Shown here piece after piece: positions 32,203-41,900 of a DNA stretch of 51,794 nt (positions within the stretch are counted from its first letter, which is position 1; the number at the start of each line of letters is the position of its first letter). A program made the position numbers and the translations under genes. The notes beneath the pieces were generated by a model, which was not told where the DNA came from, ran no database searches, and saw nothing but the letters and a program-made list of their open reading frames with translations. This stretch comes from a virus. The stretch covers positions 1-51,794 of the IMG/VR virus record IMGVR_UViG_3300025767_000028; one strand, 5' to 3'.

Positions 32203-32493
32203 ATGGCAAAAAAAGCAACAAAAGAAGTAGCAGATAAAAAAATTACTGCTGAAGAATTAGAAACATTAAGAGGCTTACAACAAAAAATTGGTATTATTGT
32301 AAATAATCTTGCAAGTATTGAAATTTCAAAGTATGAATTATTACAAGATCATGCTACTATGAAATCAGAAATGCAAAAAGCTTCAGCTAAACTTGAAGAA
32401 AAGTATGGGCAAGTAAATATTTCTCTTGCTGATGGTACTATTTCAGATATACCTGTTGAAGAAAATTCTTCTATGGAAGTAGTTTCAGAATAA
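32203..32493 (+). CDS. Small coiled-coil protein (96 aa)
   Basis: A basic start (MAKKATKEVADKK) precedes a long helix with heptads (AEELETLRGLQQKIGIIVNNLASIEISKYELLQDHATMKSEMQKASAKLEEKY), then a short beta turn. Such proteins in this position of crAss-like and Flavobacterium phages are conserved but uncharacterised. It has its own promoter-like motif and probably makes a separate short transcript. Confidence 0.7.
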   Translation: MAKKATKEVADKKITAEELETLRGLQQKIGIIVNNLASIEISKYELLQDHATMKSEMQKASAKLEEKYGQVNISLADGTISDIPVEENSSMEVVSE

Positions 32494-32518
32494 TAAAAAT
32501 CTTTTTTTAGATTTATAT

Positions 32519-32624
32519 AAATCCTATTTTATAACTTAAGTGGTTAAGTTCTTGCTTGATTACAAAAACTTTTGTATATTATGTATAGATACAAATAAGT
32601 TTTCTAAGTTGTAAAATAGGATTT
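32519..32624 (+). repeat. 20-bp inverted repeat enclosing a promoter motif and ending at a start codon
   Basis: AAATCCTATTTTATAACTTA (32519-32538) and TAAGTTGTAAAATAGGATTT (32605-32624) are complementary in 19 of 20 positions. The 66-nt interval contains the motif TTTTGTATATTATGTATAG. The right arm holds the AGGA ribosome-binding sequence of the gene at 32626. Confidence 0.9.
32570..32588 (+). promoter_or_regulatory. Recurrent promoter-like motif, copy 6
   Basis: TTTTGTATATTATGTATAG at 32570-32588 lies in the loop of the inverted repeat, 37 nt before the ATG of the von Willebrand A protein. Confidence 0.75.
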
Positions 32625-32625
32625 T

Positions 32626-34824
32626 ATGTTGCCAAAAACTAACAATGGTATTGCACCATGTACTAATATATCTTCAAACTGTGTTGTTTGGCAAGGGCCG
32701 GATATTTCTTGTATAGATTTATGCACAGGTGATACAGTAAGTGATGTGGTTGCAGCATTAGCACAAAAATTATGTGATTTAGTTATACCAGAACCAGATT
32801 CAAATGGTTTAGATTTATTATGTGTATTACCTGAAGGTCAAATTGAACCACCTAAATTAAAAGATGTTGTTCAATTAATTATTGATTATGTATGTAATTT
32901 ACAAACAGAAGGAAATTCTGAACTACCTATCTTAGAACTACCTACATGTTTATCACCCTACACAGATGGTAACGGTGATGAATATACAGCTTTACAATTA
33001 GATATATATGCTGAAGTTATAGCAAATGAAATATGTTCTATATTAGAACAAATAAATGAAATTAATACGCAACTTGAAGATCATGAAACAAGAATACAAG
33101 TTATTGAGTCTTGTGTATTAGATTCAAACGGTGATTGTAATCTTGGAGGAGGAGATCCTAATGTTTTTTCAACTTGTATTTTAGAAAATCAAACTATAGC
33201 AGCATCTACTTTATTATTAGCATTAGAAACTGCTTTTTGTGATTTAAGAGAAGCTGTAGGTACACCTCCATTAGTTAATGCAGCAATTAATCAAGCTGTT
33301 TGTATTACAAATAGTGAACCTATGTTAAGTTCTTCAGGAACTTATGATAATATAACTGGTTGGATTGAAACACCAACAACTTTAGCACATGCAGTAGGTA
33401 ACGCTTGGATAGTAATATGTGACATGTATCAAGCTATTAAAACAATTCAAACAAATTGTTGTCCTGGTCCTTGTGATGAAACTATTTTTTCATATGAAAC
33501 TTCTATTATAACAAACAGTGTAGGAAATCCAACTGGAGTAGAATTTAATTTTGTTAATTCTAATATTCCTAGTGGTTTTACAGATTGTGGTGGTCAAACA
33601 ACAATTTCTATCACTGATAGTAATGGTGTATTAGCTAATAATAATTTTACATTTTCTAATTATGCCGGAACAAATACAACATATGAGTTTAATCTATCTA
33701 GTTCTACTTTAAATTTATATTCTAATTTAAATACATCTATTTCTTTTTGTGTTACAAATGGAACAGACCAATGTGAAGAAACAGTAACTTCTTCAGTTGA
33801 AGCTGCAATAACTTGTCCTACAAACTTAGGAGTAAGTGATATAACTGAAGAATCAGCTATATTAAGTTTTACAAATACATTAGGTACAAGTGCAATTTTT
33901 AAATTTACTATTACAGATTTAGATGATGGTAGTAGTAATAATATAATATCGGTTTCTAATTTACCTTTTAATCCTTCAGTAGATCTGACAGGTTTGGAAG
34001 CAAATACTAATTATGAAGTTGTATTAGAAATATCATTAAATGGTGTTACTCAAACTTGTAGTCCGGTTACTTTTATATCAGCTGAAACATCTTGTTCTAA
34101 TGGTATGGATGTAGCCTTTATTATGGATTATACAGGAAGTATGGGAGATGAAATAGAAACATTAAAAACTGGTTTTGCAAATTTAATTACTACCATACAA
34201 AGTTCATCTGGAGTGAATAACTATAGACTTTCTATTGTTACAGCAGATGAAAAAATATCTTCAACTGTTCCAGCTTATGCTTCTTGTGAAGATTATACAA
34301 GTTTACCTGAAGCACAAAGATTAAATTATACAGGTGGCGATTCCCATCAATTATTTATTACTGCTTGGGAAATGTTCCAAGATAATAATGGGGCTTCTGC
34401 AACAGCAGCATTAAATAAGCTTAATGGTGGTGTTGATGATACTTGTATTAATATGGGTAATGGAGGTTCTACTGGACCTGAATGTACAGATCAAGCTATA
34501 AGTAGAGTATTGAGTTACGATTTTACAAACGCATGGAGACCTGATGTTGCTAAATATATTATTGTTGGTACAGACGTATTACCAGGTGGTGATGATGGAT
34601 CTTTTGAAGATAGTGATTGGACATTTATTCAATCGTTAGCAGCTTCGGCTCAGAGTCAAGGAGTTAAAATATTTATCTTAGGAGCAGGTGTTAATGCTAC
34701 TTTTACAACATCATACGGAGAAACTGTTTATCCATGGCAATATTTAGCTACTGCAACAGATGGTGGATTTAATAGTACCTTTGATGCTACAATTATAAAT
34801 GACCAAATAATAGCATCTTGTTAA
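32626..34824 (+). CDS. Virion adhesin with fibronectin-III and von Willebrand A domains
   Basis: The N-terminal part (NCVVWQGPDISCIDLCTGDT...VVAALAQKLCDLV) repeats a cysteine-bearing motif seen in Bacteroidota phage tail proteins. Around 395-485 lies an FN3-like domain (TCPTNLGVSDITEESAILSF...LEANTNYEVVLE). From about 490 a von Willebrand A domain follows: VAFIMDYTGSMGDEI has a MIDAS-type D501-x-T503-x-S505. KYIIVGTDVLPGGDDG and VKIFILGAGV are later strands. Such a domain binds a protein or glycan ligand through a metal ion. It is probably a receptor-binding or head-surface adhesin. Confidence 0.82.
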   Translation: MLPKTNNGIAPCTNISSNCVVWQGPDISCIDLCTGDTVSDVVAALAQKLCDLVIPEPDSNGLDLLCVLPEGQIEPPKLKDVVQLIIDYVCNLQTEGNSELPILELPTCLSPYTDGNGDEYTALQLDIYAEVIANEICSILEQINEINTQLEDHETRIQVIESCVLDSNGDCNLGGGDPNVFSTCILENQTIAASTLLLALETAFCDLREAVGTPPLVNAAINQAVCITNSEPMLSSSGTYDNITGWIETPTTLAHAVGNAWIVICDMYQAIKTIQTNCCPGPCDETIFSYETSIITNSVGNPTGVEFNFVNSNIPSGFTDCGGQTTISITDSNGVLANNNFTFSNYAGTNTTYEFNLSSSTLNLYSNLNTSISFCVTNGTDQCEETVTSSVEAAITCPTNLGVSDITEESAILSFTNTLGTSAIFKFTITDLDDGSSNNIISVSNLPFNPSVDLTGLEANTNYEVVLEISLNGVTQTCSPVTFISAETSCSNGMDVAFIMDYTGSMGDEIETLKTGFANLITTIQSSSGVNNYRLSIVTADEKISSTVPAYASCEDYTSLPEAQRLNYTGGDSHQLFITAWEMFQDNNGASATAALNKLNGGVDDTCINMGNGGSTGPECTDQAISRVLSYDFTNAWRPDVAKYIIVGTDVLPGGDDGSFEDSDWTFIQSLAASAQSQGVKIFILGAGVNATFTTSYGETVYPWQYLATATDGGFNSTFDATIINDQIIASC

Positions 34825-34848
34825 TAAAAATATAAAAAATTAAATAAA

Positions 34849-35445
34849 ATGGCTTGTAATAATAACTGTGAAAATTGTAATGGATGTCAAAATTCAAATT
34901 GCTCTTGTTCAAAATTACCATGTGGTTGCTCTGATGTAGCATATGAAACACAATGCGGTTATACTCAATGTGGTGTTGGTAATGAAAGATGTGATGATGT
35001 TCAATGTGTTGAGTGTGTTAGTTATTGTGGTACATCTTTTCAAATAGAAACAACCAATGGTATTTTAAAAATAGATTCAGGTGAACGGTTAGATCAAGTA
35101 ATACAAAAGTTTGCCTTAATGATTGCAAATGGATTAGGTACATGTACAGCAAATAATGTACATCACGCTCCTTATAATGTATACGCTGAAAATATTACAG
35201 ACACAAGTTTATCTATAGTTTGGAATAATACTTCCTCTTTAAGTTTAGGTATAAATGTATTTTATGATACTTTAACAAGTCCATCAGGATGGGTTCAAGC
35301 CAACAGTGTATTATTAACATCATCAATAAATGATTTTAATATTACAACTTTAAGTCCAGATACTGAATATAAAATAAAACTTACGTCAACTGACGGAAGT
35401 GCATTATGTGACAGTGTTGAAATTTTAGTTAAAACATTAGTATAA
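34849..35445 (+). CDS. Cysteine-rich virion protein with FN3 domain (198 aa)
   Basis: The first 65 residues contain 14 cysteines (NCENCNGCQNSNCSCSKLPC and following), a possible multi-metal or disulphide knot. The middle (SFQIETTNGILKIDSGERLDQVIQKFALMI) matches the repeat motif at the start of the preceding adhesin. Residues about 115-198 form an FN3-like domain (APYNVYAENITDTSLSIVWN; LSPDTEYKIKL). It is likely a partner of the adhesin on the virion. A strong terminator follows. Confidence 0.78.
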   Translation: MACNNNCENCNGCQNSNCSCSKLPCGCSDVAYETQCGYTQCGVGNERCDDVQCVECVSYCGTSFQIETTNGILKIDSGERLDQVIQKFALMIANGLGTCTANNVHHAPYNVYAENITDTSLSIVWNNTSSLSLGINVFYDTLTSPSGWVQANSVLLTSSINDFNITTLSPDTEYKIKLTSTDGSALCDSVEILVKTLV

Positions 35446-35484
35446 AAAAAGTAGTGGTTTGTTGGTTTTCTACTACTAACGGTG

Positions 35485-35520
35485 GAGAAGGTCCCTTTAT
35501 AGGGGCCTTCTCTTTTTTTA
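35485..35520 (+). terminator. Strong terminator after the fibre/adhesin block
   Basis: GAGAAGG (35485-35491) pairs with CCTTCTC (35506-35512), with CCC/GGG inside, followed by TTTTTTTA. It closes the fibre and adhesin unit. Confidence 0.9.
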
Positions 35521-35535
35521 TTAAATTTTTTTTCA

Positions 35536-35543
35536 TACATTTG
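35536..35543 (+). promoter_or_regulatory. TAnnTTTG box before the phosphoesterase gene
   Basis: TACATTTG (35536-35543) fits the Bacteroidota -7 box, right after a terminator and 24 nt before the ATG. The upstream region is a T-run without a clean TTTG, so the match is partial. Confidence 0.4.
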
Positions 35544-35566
35544 GTTAATTTATAAATATTTTTTAT

Positions 35567-36781
35567 ATGAGTTCATTAAAAAAACAAGTTGCAGAAACAA
35601 TTAGATGGAAAAAAAATCCAACATACTGTGCTGCCAGGTTAGGTATACTTGAATCAGAGTATATTAAAATTAAAAAAGAAATACTTAGAGAAAGACGTAA
35701 AGCAAAAAAAAGATCTAAAATTATAAATGATGGAACTAGTAAATTTACAGAATCAGTTGACTTAGATAAAGGTGAAAAAACACTTTCAATTTCCTCAACT
35801 ACTGAACCTAAATCAGCAGAGGAGATTATAGAACTTTTAAAAATTGACACAACTCAGTGGAAATTATCTCAATATTGGAATAAACAAATGTCTGATCACT
35901 GGCGTGTATCAGCTTTGGTTAGTAAAGTAAAAGAAGGTCCTGGAGATTTATTGAAGGATTTATTAGAAAAATGGAAACCTAAGACTTTTAAAATACCAAA
36001 AGTAAAATTAAACAAGCTTAATAAAGATGTAGTTTGTGGTGTAATGTCTTTACAAGATATTCATTTTGGTAAAGAAGGTAATGAAACAATAGATAAAGAT
36101 TTTGAGGATACAATCAAAAACTTAATAAAAAGAGCTGTACCTACACATCACATAGAAAAAATGTATTTTGTACTAGGAGGTGATCTAATCAACATGGACA
36201 CCTTTTCTGGTACAACCACAAGCGGAACACCTTTAGATAACTGCATGAATGCTACAGAGGCTTATCAACAAGCTTTTGATGCAATGCATTGGGCTATTAA
36301 TTATATCAAAGCATTTTGTGAAAAATTAGTAGTTGTCTATATCCCGGGTAATCATGACAGATTATCATCTTATCATTTAGCACATGCCCTTTCTAAATCA
36401 ATTAAATCTGATGAAATTGAATGGGATGTAAAATATGATGAAAGAAAAGTACATGTTTATCATAATAATTTTAATGCATTTGAGCATGGAGATAAACATT
36501 CTAAAAATACACCATTAGTTTATGCTAGTGAATATCCTATTGAATGGGGTAAAACAATCAACAGAACATTATTTAAAGGTCACATTCATACAGATAGAAA
36601 AACAGAATATATGACTTCTAATGAAACTGCTGGTTTTATTGAAAAGAGTTTACCAAGTTTAGGTAAAACAGATTACTATCATTATTCAAATAAATATACT
36701 TGCAATAGAAGATCAGGTAAATTAGAACTTCAAGATCCAATTATAGGTACAATAACTGAATTAACATATCAGGCAATATAA
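35567..36781 (+). CDS. Calcineurin-like metallophosphoesterase with N-terminal HTH
   Basis: Residues 1-60 (KKQVAETIRWKKNPTYCAARLGILESEYIKIKKEI) suggest a DNA-binding helix-turn-helix. From about 155 the full set of phosphoesterase motifs is present: SLQDIHFGK (D-x-H), VLGGDLIN (G-G-D), YIPGNHDR (G-N-H-D), FEHGDKH (G-D/H) and LFKGHIHTD (G-H-x-H). It therefore can bind two metals and cut phosphodiester bonds; relatives are Mre11/SbcD-like nucleases. A DNA-repair or host-DNA-degrading role is possible. It sits between adhesin and ring genes and is bounded by terminators. Confidence 0.88.
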   Translation: MSSLKKQVAETIRWKKNPTYCAARLGILESEYIKIKKEILRERRKAKKRSKIINDGTSKFTESVDLDKGEKTLSISSTTEPKSAEEIIELLKIDTTQWKLSQYWNKQMSDHWRVSALVSKVKEGPGDLLKDLLEKWKPKTFKIPKVKLNKLNKDVVCGVMSLQDIHFGKEGNETIDKDFEDTIKNLIKRAVPTHHIEKMYFVLGGDLINMDTFSGTTTSGTPLDNCMNATEAYQQAFDAMHWAINYIKAFCEKLVVVYIPGNHDRLSSYHLAHALSKSIKSDEIEWDVKYDERKVHVYHNNFNAFEHGDKHSKNTPLVYASEYPIEWGKTINRTLFKGHIHTDRKTEYMTSNETAGFIEKSLPSLGKTDYYHYSNKYTCNRRSGKLELQDPIIGTITELTYQAI

Positions 36782-36790
36782 AGAACAACA

Positions 36791-36820
36791 ACTTATACTT
36801 TCATAAGTGCTGTTTTTTTT
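36791..36820 (+). terminator. Terminator after the phosphoesterase gene
   Basis: ACTTAT (36791-36796) and ATAAGT (36803-36808) form the stem; T residues run from 36813 to 36820. The stem is short and AT-rich but the T-run is long. TTTTGTAAATTAATAATA from 36817 also faintly resembles the promoter motif. Confidence 0.5.
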
Positions 36821-36839
36821 GTAAATTAATAATATAAGT

Positions 36840-37406
36840 ATGATTAATAATTTTAATAAACCTGATTTAAATGCTCCTAGATATAGAAGTAAAACTTTAG
36901 GTATACTAAACAAAGAAACGTTAAAAGAATTTAAAGACAAGAGACCACTATATTCACATATTGATAATAATAAGTTAAAAAGTATTATTAAATTATATAA
37001 TAAAGCATTGTGGGAAGGCGTAATAAAACATAGAGACGGTGTTGAATTACCAGACTCATTGGGTTATTTATTTATAGGAACATGTCCTCCAGCAAAGACT
37101 GTTAATATAGATTATTCTAAATCAAATGAGTATGGTAAAGTGTTAAGAAATAAAAATTGGGATACAGACGGAAACATAGGAAAAATATTTTATACAAACT
37201 GGTCAACTAAATACAGATTTAAAAATAGAGAGCTTTGGTCATTCACAGCTTGTAGAGATTTTAAAAGATCAGTTGCAAAAGAATATCCTAAGAACTGGAC
37301 AAAGTATATAAAGATGCAGAGTAAAATGAAAGTTTCACATCTGTATGATCCTAATTTAAAAAATACTAACAAAGCACTAAAGGACTATGATGAATTTGAA
37401 ATATAA
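36840..37406 (+). CDS. Conserved crAss-like protein (188 aa)
   Basis: The sequence has a lysine/asparagine-rich N-terminal helical half and a central conserved stretch (LPDSLGYLFIGTCPPAKTVNIDYSKS). The C-terminus is basic with CRDFKRSVAKEYPKNW. It belongs to a family I have seen in crAss-like and related phages near ring genes, without known function. The two motif-rich parts suggest it binds nucleic acid or an assembly partner. It starts a unit followed 5 nt later by the first ring gene. Confidence 0.72.
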   Translation: MINNFNKPDLNAPRYRSKTLGILNKETLKEFKDKRPLYSHIDNNKLKSIIKLYNKALWEGVIKHRDGVELPDSLGYLFIGTCPPAKTVNIDYSKSNEYGKVLRNKNWDTDGNIGKIFYTNWSTKYRFKNRELWSFTACRDFKRSVAKEYPKNWTKYIKMQSKMKVSHLYDPNLKNTNKALKDYDEFEI

Positions 37407-37411
37407 ACATC

Positions 37412-38083
37412 ATGACAACTATAGGATCAGTAATATCAAGAATAAGAGGTCAGGTAAAAGCAGAAACGCAAGATGCTTTTGTAACTGATAGATATGTATA
37501 TAGCTTAATACAAAAATTTGCACAACTCTTAATTAGAAGACAAGACAATGCAAATAAGCTTATGAAATTTAATGCTATATGGAAAACTCTTCCTTTTATA
37601 GAATTAATTGAAGTAGATAAAGTAGAAGCAACTTGCACAGGAATACAATCAGGTTGTACAATAAAACGTACAAAAAATAAACTCCCTAATATGTTAGAAG
37701 GATATTGGGGTCCTTTAATTAGAACTGTGAGTTCAATAGACGGCTCTCAAGAGCTTCAAGCTACTCATCCGGGTACTTACACTTCATTGACAAAAACAAC
37801 TTCATTTAGATACAATAACAAAAAGTACTTCTGGTACCTTAACGGGTATTTGTATTTACCAGACTTAGAATGGGATGCAATAAAACTAGAAGGTGTTTTT
37901 GATGATGATATATCTGATTGGTTATGTGAAACCAAAGATCAATGCACGCCAAGATATGAACAGGATATTAATATTCCTGAGTCACTGTTTGCTGAAATAG
38001 AACAGCAAGTATTAGGAGTTATGATGAACACTCTTAAGATACCTTCAGAAGATTCAGATAACAAAATTAATTTACATAGATAA
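37412..38083 (+). CDS. Tail ring/connector protein (223 aa)
   Basis: The layout is an N-terminal helical pair (IGSVISRIRGQVKAETQDAFVTDRYVYSLIQKFAQLLIRRQ), a beta-rich middle (FIELIEVDKVEATCTGI; TKTTSFRYNNKKYFWYLNGYLYLPDLEW) and a helical C-terminus. This agrees with crAss-like ring proteins that stack below the portal. A pair of cysteines (CTGIQSGC) and a second (LCETKDQC) may link strands. The stop overlaps the next ATG by 1 nt, so the two ring proteins are made in step. Confidence 0.78.
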   Translation: MTTIGSVISRIRGQVKAETQDAFVTDRYVYSLIQKFAQLLIRRQDNANKLMKFNAIWKTLPFIELIEVDKVEATCTGIQSGCTIKRTKNKLPNMLEGYWGPLIRTVSSIDGSQELQATHPGTYTSLTKTTSFRYNNKKYFWYLNGYLYLPDLEWDAIKLEGVFDDDISDWLCETKDQCTPRYEQDINIPESLFAEIEQQVLGVMMNTLKIPSEDSDNKINLHR

Positions 38084-38964
38084 TGGCAATTTCACATAAA
38101 TACAGAACCTTTGATAGTTTGATGGAAGATGTTTCCATTGACTTTTCTACTTATGCTTTAGATGGCATGATAGATCCTGCTCAGCTTATTAAAGTAGCAA
38201 CAAGAGTTAATTATGATCTAGGTATAAAAATACATAGAACAAAACAAGTTGTTTTAGAAGTAGAACATAATAAAGCTAAATTACCCCATGATTTTGCATA
38301 TTTAAATTATGCATTTATTTGTGGTGAGTACACTATAGAGACTCAAATGCCTTCAGGCACACATGTTGAAGATGTTCATGTAGATTATGTTCCTGATCCA
38401 GGATTTACAGATTCATGTAGTGACGGTAAATGTAATGATGTTTGTGTTATTAAGAATTGTCCTGATGGTGAAGAATACAAATTAATTCACAAAGTAGCAG
38501 GAAGTCAATATAGATCTTATACAGCTTTTGCTCCTTTACGCATTGCTACTGTAAATGATTCTACTTGTGATTGCCCAAACATAAACGTTGTTTCAGATAA
38601 CGTAGGTGAGGTTAAAGATGGTTTTTTAAAAACAAATTTTAAGAGTGGTAAGGTTTACATAAATTATCAAGGAGCCATGGAAGACAATAGTGGTAATCTT
38701 TTAGTTTTAGATCATCCTTACTGTAATGAATATTATGAGTATGCACTTAAGCAGCGTATACTTGAAAACATGATTTTTGCAGGTGAGCCTGTAGGTAATC
38801 AAATGGGGTTAATAGAACAAAGATTAAGAGCTGCAAGAAATAACGCTTTGTCTTTTATTAATACTCCAGACTTTGCTGAATTGAAGAAAATGTGGTTAGT
38901 GAACAGAAAAGCTCAATACCATAACTATTACAACATGTTTAAAAGCAGTCCTACATTAAGATAA
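38083..38964 (+). CDS. Tail ring/connector protein (293 aa)
   Basis: The same plan as the previous ring gene: helices at the start (SLMEDVSIDFSTYALDGMIDPAQLIKVATRVNYDLGIKI), a beta domain with KVYINYQGAMEDNSGNLLVLDHPYCNEYYEYALKQRIL, and a C-terminal helix with RAARNNALSFINTPDF. An inserted loop holds four cysteines (DSCSDGKCNDVCVIKNC), probably zinc or disulphide. I read it as a second ring of the tail barrel. It is 4 nt from the muzzle-type gene. Confidence 0.8.
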   Translation: MAISHKYRTFDSLMEDVSIDFSTYALDGMIDPAQLIKVATRVNYDLGIKIHRTKQVVLEVEHNKAKLPHDFAYLNYAFICGEYTIETQMPSGTHVEDVHVDYVPDPGFTDSCSDGKCNDVCVIKNCPDGEEYKLIHKVAGSQYRSYTAFAPLRIATVNDSTCDCPNINVVSDNVGEVKDGFLKTNFKSGKVYINYQGAMEDNSGNLLVLDHPYCNEYYEYALKQRILENMIFAGEPVGNQMGLIEQRLRAARNNALSFINTPDFAELKKMWLVNRKAQYHNYYNMFKSSPTLR

Positions 38965-38968
38965 TATT

Positions 38969-41900
38969 ATGGCAAAGAAAAGAGTAAACAAAGCAAAACC
39001 TAAAATGCAAAATACATCTACTGTTGACAGTAGAACTTTTTTAAAGGGGATGGTTAAAGATACTAATGCTTCTTTTCAAGCAAAAGAATCTTGGTCTCAT
39101 GCACGTAATGCTATAAATAATTCTGTAGATGGAGATTTAGCTGTTTTAGGGAATGAACCTGCCAATATTAGTTGTGCAGCTGCACCATACACTATTATTG
39201 GTGCTATTCATTTATATGCAGATCAATGGGTTATTTATTCTACAGATGATATTAATTCTGAAATAGGTAGATTTGATGATAGTAAATGTGAATATAAAAC
39301 AATAGTCAATGATCAATGTTTACAATTTAATAGAAAAAATTTAGTTGTTGGTGCCGGTAAAGAAAACTTTGATTGTTCTTGGCAAGTATATTGGGATGAT
39401 GGTAAAAATCCATCAAGAACTCTTAATATAGATAATATACCATATAAACAAATTATTGTATCAGGTAAAGACCCTTGCGTTATATATGAAGATACAAATG
39501 AATTAGATTGTGAAAAAATTAGATTAGCACCTTTATTAGATACACCTTGTGTAGACATAAGAAAATCAGAAAGTGGTGGTCAATTAAGAAATGGATCATA
39601 TCAAGCATATGTAGCTTATACAGTTAATGAACAAAGAGTAACTGATTATATTGGTATTTCTAATATTCAATCAGTGTTTGATCACTTAGGTGGTTCTGGA
39701 AGTTTGGTGATTAATGTATCTAATTTAGATAAAGAATTTGATTATTTTGAATTAGTTATATTATCTAATAATCAAGAACAAACAGTTGCAAAAAAAATAG
39801 GTTTATATAGTACAGAAACATCAGCTATACAAGTAGATTACATTGATCAGTCTTTGGTTACTATACCTTTAGAACTTATACCTCTTAGAACTCCCGCATA
39901 TGAAAAATCAGATGCAATGTTTGTGGTAAATGATTATTTAATAAGAAAAGGCCCAAGAGAACAATTTGATTTTAACTATCAACCTTTAGCAAATAAAATT
40001 AAATGTAAATGGACAGTTGCAGAATATGATTCAACTTATTACTATAAAGGCGGAAATAAAGTAGGTTTTTTAAGAGATGAACAATATGCTTTTTTTATAC
40101 GTTGGATTTATAATACTGGAGAGCGTTCAAGTTCATATCATATACCAGGTAGAGAACCTAGAGTTAATGGGTTTAATCAATTTGGTCAAACAATCAATGA
40201 AACAACACAAGCATCTACTAGTAATGTAAATGCTTTAAGTTCTGATGAAAAAAATTGGCAAGTATATAATACAGCAACACTTACTAACAATTTAAATATA
40301 CCACTTGACGATGGTGGTGTTTTGATTGCAAAAGGAGATATGGCATATTGGGAATCAACTGAAATATATTCTCCAATAAGACCTGATATTTGGGGTGATC
40401 TTTGCGGATTACCTATTAGACATCATAAAATGCCAACAGAAGAAACGGCTCAACAAGTTGAATTAACAAATGATTCAAAAGAAAAAATAAGAGTTCTTGG
40501 TGTTCAATTTGAAAATATAAGCCCACCAGTTGATAATGATGGTAATTTATTAGAAAATATAGTTGGTTATGAAATACTAAGAGGATCAAGAGAAGGACAT
40601 AAATCTATTCTTGCAAAAGGTATATTTAGAAACATGAGAGAATATACCATCCCAGAAGGTGGTCAAAATCTTGGTAATGACAAAGGGTTATACCCTAACT
40701 ATCCTTACAATGATTTAAGACCTGATGTTTATTTTCATGATGGTAAGGCTGATCCTGATACACATAGAACGGATGGTTGTGATAATTTTGGAAATTCCAA
40801 AAGAGATTTTAAACCTATTCAAGGTTATAAAAAAGATTATTTTACTTTTCATTCGCCAGATTTAATGTTTAGAAGACCTTTTTTAAACGCTTATGAAACT
40901 AGAATATATGGAGAGTTGGATGGAACTTCAATAGGTCATTTTATTAAATCAGAGAACCACCCACAAAATAAACTTATTAGAAATGGTGGTGCTATTATAG
41001 CTGCAATTATTGGAGTAGGTTATGCAATAAATCAAGTACAAGGGACAAGAGAAATTGAATACGAAGGTCCTAAAGGTAATATGTCTTCAGCTAACTTTAG
41101 TTTTGGTGGTCCAGCAGGTGTTGGTAATGGACCAGGTGTAGCACAAGTTGGAATTAGTGCTGCAGTTGGAGCTGGTTTAATTGGATCTACAGCTGCAGAT
41201 GTGATAATAGCAACTCTTATTGATGATGCAACTTCTTTAGCTTCTATTGTTGATGGTGGATCATTGGCATACGTAAGCCAACAAGTTGACGCAGGTATTG
41301 CAAAAAATTTAGGAAATATTCCTGGTATATTAGGAGGTACAACAAACAATGCATATACTTTTAATACAGCTTCTTCAAATTTACCAAGATTTGTCAGACT
41401 TGTATTAGGTACTCAGATAGGTGCAACTAATATAGCAATAGGTGGTCAAGAGATAATTGATTTAATATACAACCTTGTTAAAGAAGAAGATTTTGCTTTT
41501 AAACATAACTCACATGGATTCTATAGTAATTTTACAAAAAGATCTAAGACTCAACAATATAGAACTAAAACTTTAAATTCAAATTATTTAGGAAGTTCTT
41601 TTCAAGAATTTGAAGGTCATAAAATTAATAATTTATTTAGACCTGCAACAGTTGCTATTGCAACAGAAGATCAATTAGATGATCCTGGCACAAAAGATAT
41701 TTCTAGATATGTAGTAGGTGGAGATGCTGATTCTGATTTTGGAAACTCATATTTAAAAAAACCAGAAGAATTTCAATCAAAAACAATTTCTTGTTTATAT
41801 GGAGGTTTAAAATTTCAATTTGATAATCAATATGGTCAACTTGATGGAGTTAAGCAAGTTCAAATGAGAGGTTGTATTGAATTTATTAATGCAATCAACC

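Noticed and set aside
41032-41349. Minus-strand frame of 105 aa inside the giant tail gene
   Set aside because: Proline/alanine-rich antisense artefact of a glycine/alanine-rich coding stretch.
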